From DASUPK01 sp036505735 (GTDB taxonomy: Bacteria > Actinomycetota > Thermoleophilia > Solirubrobacterales > 70-9), in contig DASXSZ010000194.1 of assembly GCA_036505735.1 (NCBI GenBank), forward strand, positions 1 through 5,367: a stretch of 5,367 bases of DNA, read 5' to 3'. Made by a program: the position numbers and the translations under genes. The notes beneath the pieces are model-generated. The model searched no databases. It was not told where the DNA came from and saw nothing but the letters and a program-made list of their open reading frames with translations. Shown here piece after piece: positions 4,565-5,367 of the stretch (within the stretch, counting starts at the first letter, position 1; each line of letters begins with the position of its first letter).

Positions 4565-5367
4565 ATGCCCGAGCTGCCCGAGGTCGAGATCACCGCGCGC
4601 CGACTGAGCAGCGCGCTCGAGGGCGCGGAGGTCGAGTCCGCGCTCGCCACCGGCGTGGCGACCCTGAAGACCTTCGAGCCGAGCCTCGACGCGCTGACGG
4701 GGGCGCGCATCGAGGGCGTGCGGCGGATCGGCAAGATGCTCGCCGTCGACTTCACCCCGGCTGTCGGCGACGGCGCCGCCCCTCTGACGCTTCTCATCCA
4801 CCTGATGTCGGCAGGACGCCTCCAGCTCTTCGACAAGCGGGCCTCGTTGCGCGATCGCAGATCCCGGATCCTCGTGCGGCTGACGGACGGGCGCGAGCTT
4901 CGGCTGCGCGAGTTCGGCACCAAGCAGTCGGCGTGGGCGAAGCTCCTGCCGCGGGGAGAGGTGGCCGAGGACGAGATGGTCGCCACGCTCGGTCCCGACG
5001 CCTGGCCGGCGCCGCCGCTGGATGAATTCGCGGAGCGGGTCAGCCAGCCGCGCCACCTCCATCCCCTGCTCCGCGACCAGCGGGTGATTGCCGGGATCGG
5101 CCGCTCGTGGGTCGACGAGATCCTCTGGGAAGCCGAGCTCTCGCCGTTCAAGAAGGGTTCCGAGCTGTCGGACGAGGAGGTGAAGGCCGTACACGAAGCG
5201 CTCCCGCTCCTCGGCAACGTGATCAAGCACTACGAGGGCGTGATCGGCGAGTCGATCCCCGACAAGATGCCGATGCCGCTCCGGGTCCACCGGCGCGAGG
5301 GCGAGCCCTGCCCGCGCTGCGGTGCCACCCTGGCCGCGGTCCACTTCGCCGAGCACGTCACCACCTA
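4565..5367 (+). CDS. mutM: Fpg/Nei-family (MutM-like) DNA glycosylase/AP lyase, 3' truncated by the window edge
   Basis: 267 complete codons are present with no stop. The frame runs off the window in the middle of the zinc finger, so only about the last 15-25 residues should be missing. The start is fixed by the N-terminal MPELPEVE: after Met removal P2 is the catalytic nucleophile and E3 is essential. K57 (RRIGKML) is the conserved catalytic-domain lysine. HLMSAGRL lies at 79-86. The helix-two-turn-helix with GIGRSWVDEILWEAEL is at 177-192, and the zinc-finger start C-P-R-C is at 249-252. The enzyme removes oxidised bases such as 8-oxoguanine or oxidised pyrimidines and cleaves the abasic site. 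Departures from classical Fpg are Arg instead of Asn in the GIGN motif (R180), Ser (S82) where the intercalating Met is expected, and REFG instead of DPRRFG (R115 and F117 kept). These point to a distinct subfamily, so oxidised-base specificity cannot be read off. It is divergent from nadA and functionally unrelated to the mau-like genes. Confidence 0.92.
   Translation, partial: MPELPEVEITARRLSSALEGAEVESALATGVATLKTFEPSLDALTGARIEGVRRIGKMLAVDFTPAVGDGAAPLTLLIHLMSAGRLQLFDKRASLRDRRSRILVRLTDGRELRLREFGTKQSAWAKLLPRGEVAEDEMVATLGPDAWPAPPLDEFAERVSQPRHLHPLLRDQRVIAGIGRSWVDEILWEAELSPFKKGSELSDEEVKAVHEALPLLGNVIKHYEGVIGESIPDKMPMPLRVHRREGEPCPRCGATLAAVHFAEHVTT

Noticed and set aside
4562..5356. 264-codon open frame on the minus strand
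   Set aside because: It is antisense to the mutM-like gene, which carries the full set of Fpg family catalytic motifs.

Overview
The window looks like chromosomal DNA of a high-GC, actinobacterium-like organism. G and C are visibly dominant (I estimate near 70 percent, not computed), third codon positions are mostly G or C, and GTG starts are used. The style of the proteins (the Fpg/Nei-family glycosylase, the redox-associated membrane protein) makes me think of the Thermoleophilia/Solirubrobacterales. That placement is an impression, not a test.

Layout, left to right. (1) The 3' end of a plus-strand gene (2-256) encodes a probable NTF2/SnoaL-like fold. (2) A minus-strand block covers 266-4385 and is read from right to left: nadA (quinolinate synthase), a MauE-MauD fusion, a MauA-like methylamine dehydrogenase light chain with a twin-arginine leader, and a MauF/CcdA-like membrane protein fused to a beta-propeller-like domain. 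(3) A divergent promoter region of 179 bases follows (4386-4564). (4) The first 267 codons of a plus-strand Fpg/Nei-family DNA glycosylase (mutM-like) run off the right end.

The three genes after nadA are the main interest. They look like a stripped-down, rearranged version of the proteobacterial mau (methylamine utilization) locus. MauE and MauD help the disulfide-rich light chain mature, and here they are one polypeptide. MauA carries the quinone cofactor, while MauF is a membrane protein of uncertain function. The block is closed on both sides, by a convergent gene 9 bases past the last stop and by the divergent mutM. No separate heavy chain (mauB), amicyanin (mauC) or di-heme maturase (mauG) can therefore belong to this transcription unit. 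Two features suggest a different biochemistry from classical methylamine dehydrogenase. The light chain keeps the first cofactor Trp (W141) but has Tyr (Y172) where the second is expected. A propeller-like domain is also tethered to the membrane protein, where it could stand in for the missing heavy chain.

At the RNA level, the Shine-Dalgarno sequences of both the MauF-like gene and the MauE-MauD gene lie in predicted intercistronic hairpins. The one before the MauF-like gene is a bipartite 8+6 bp stem. The light-chain start overlaps the preceding stop by 8 bases and is probably translationally coupled. I see no tRNA, rRNA, CRISPR array, insertion sequence or attachment site.
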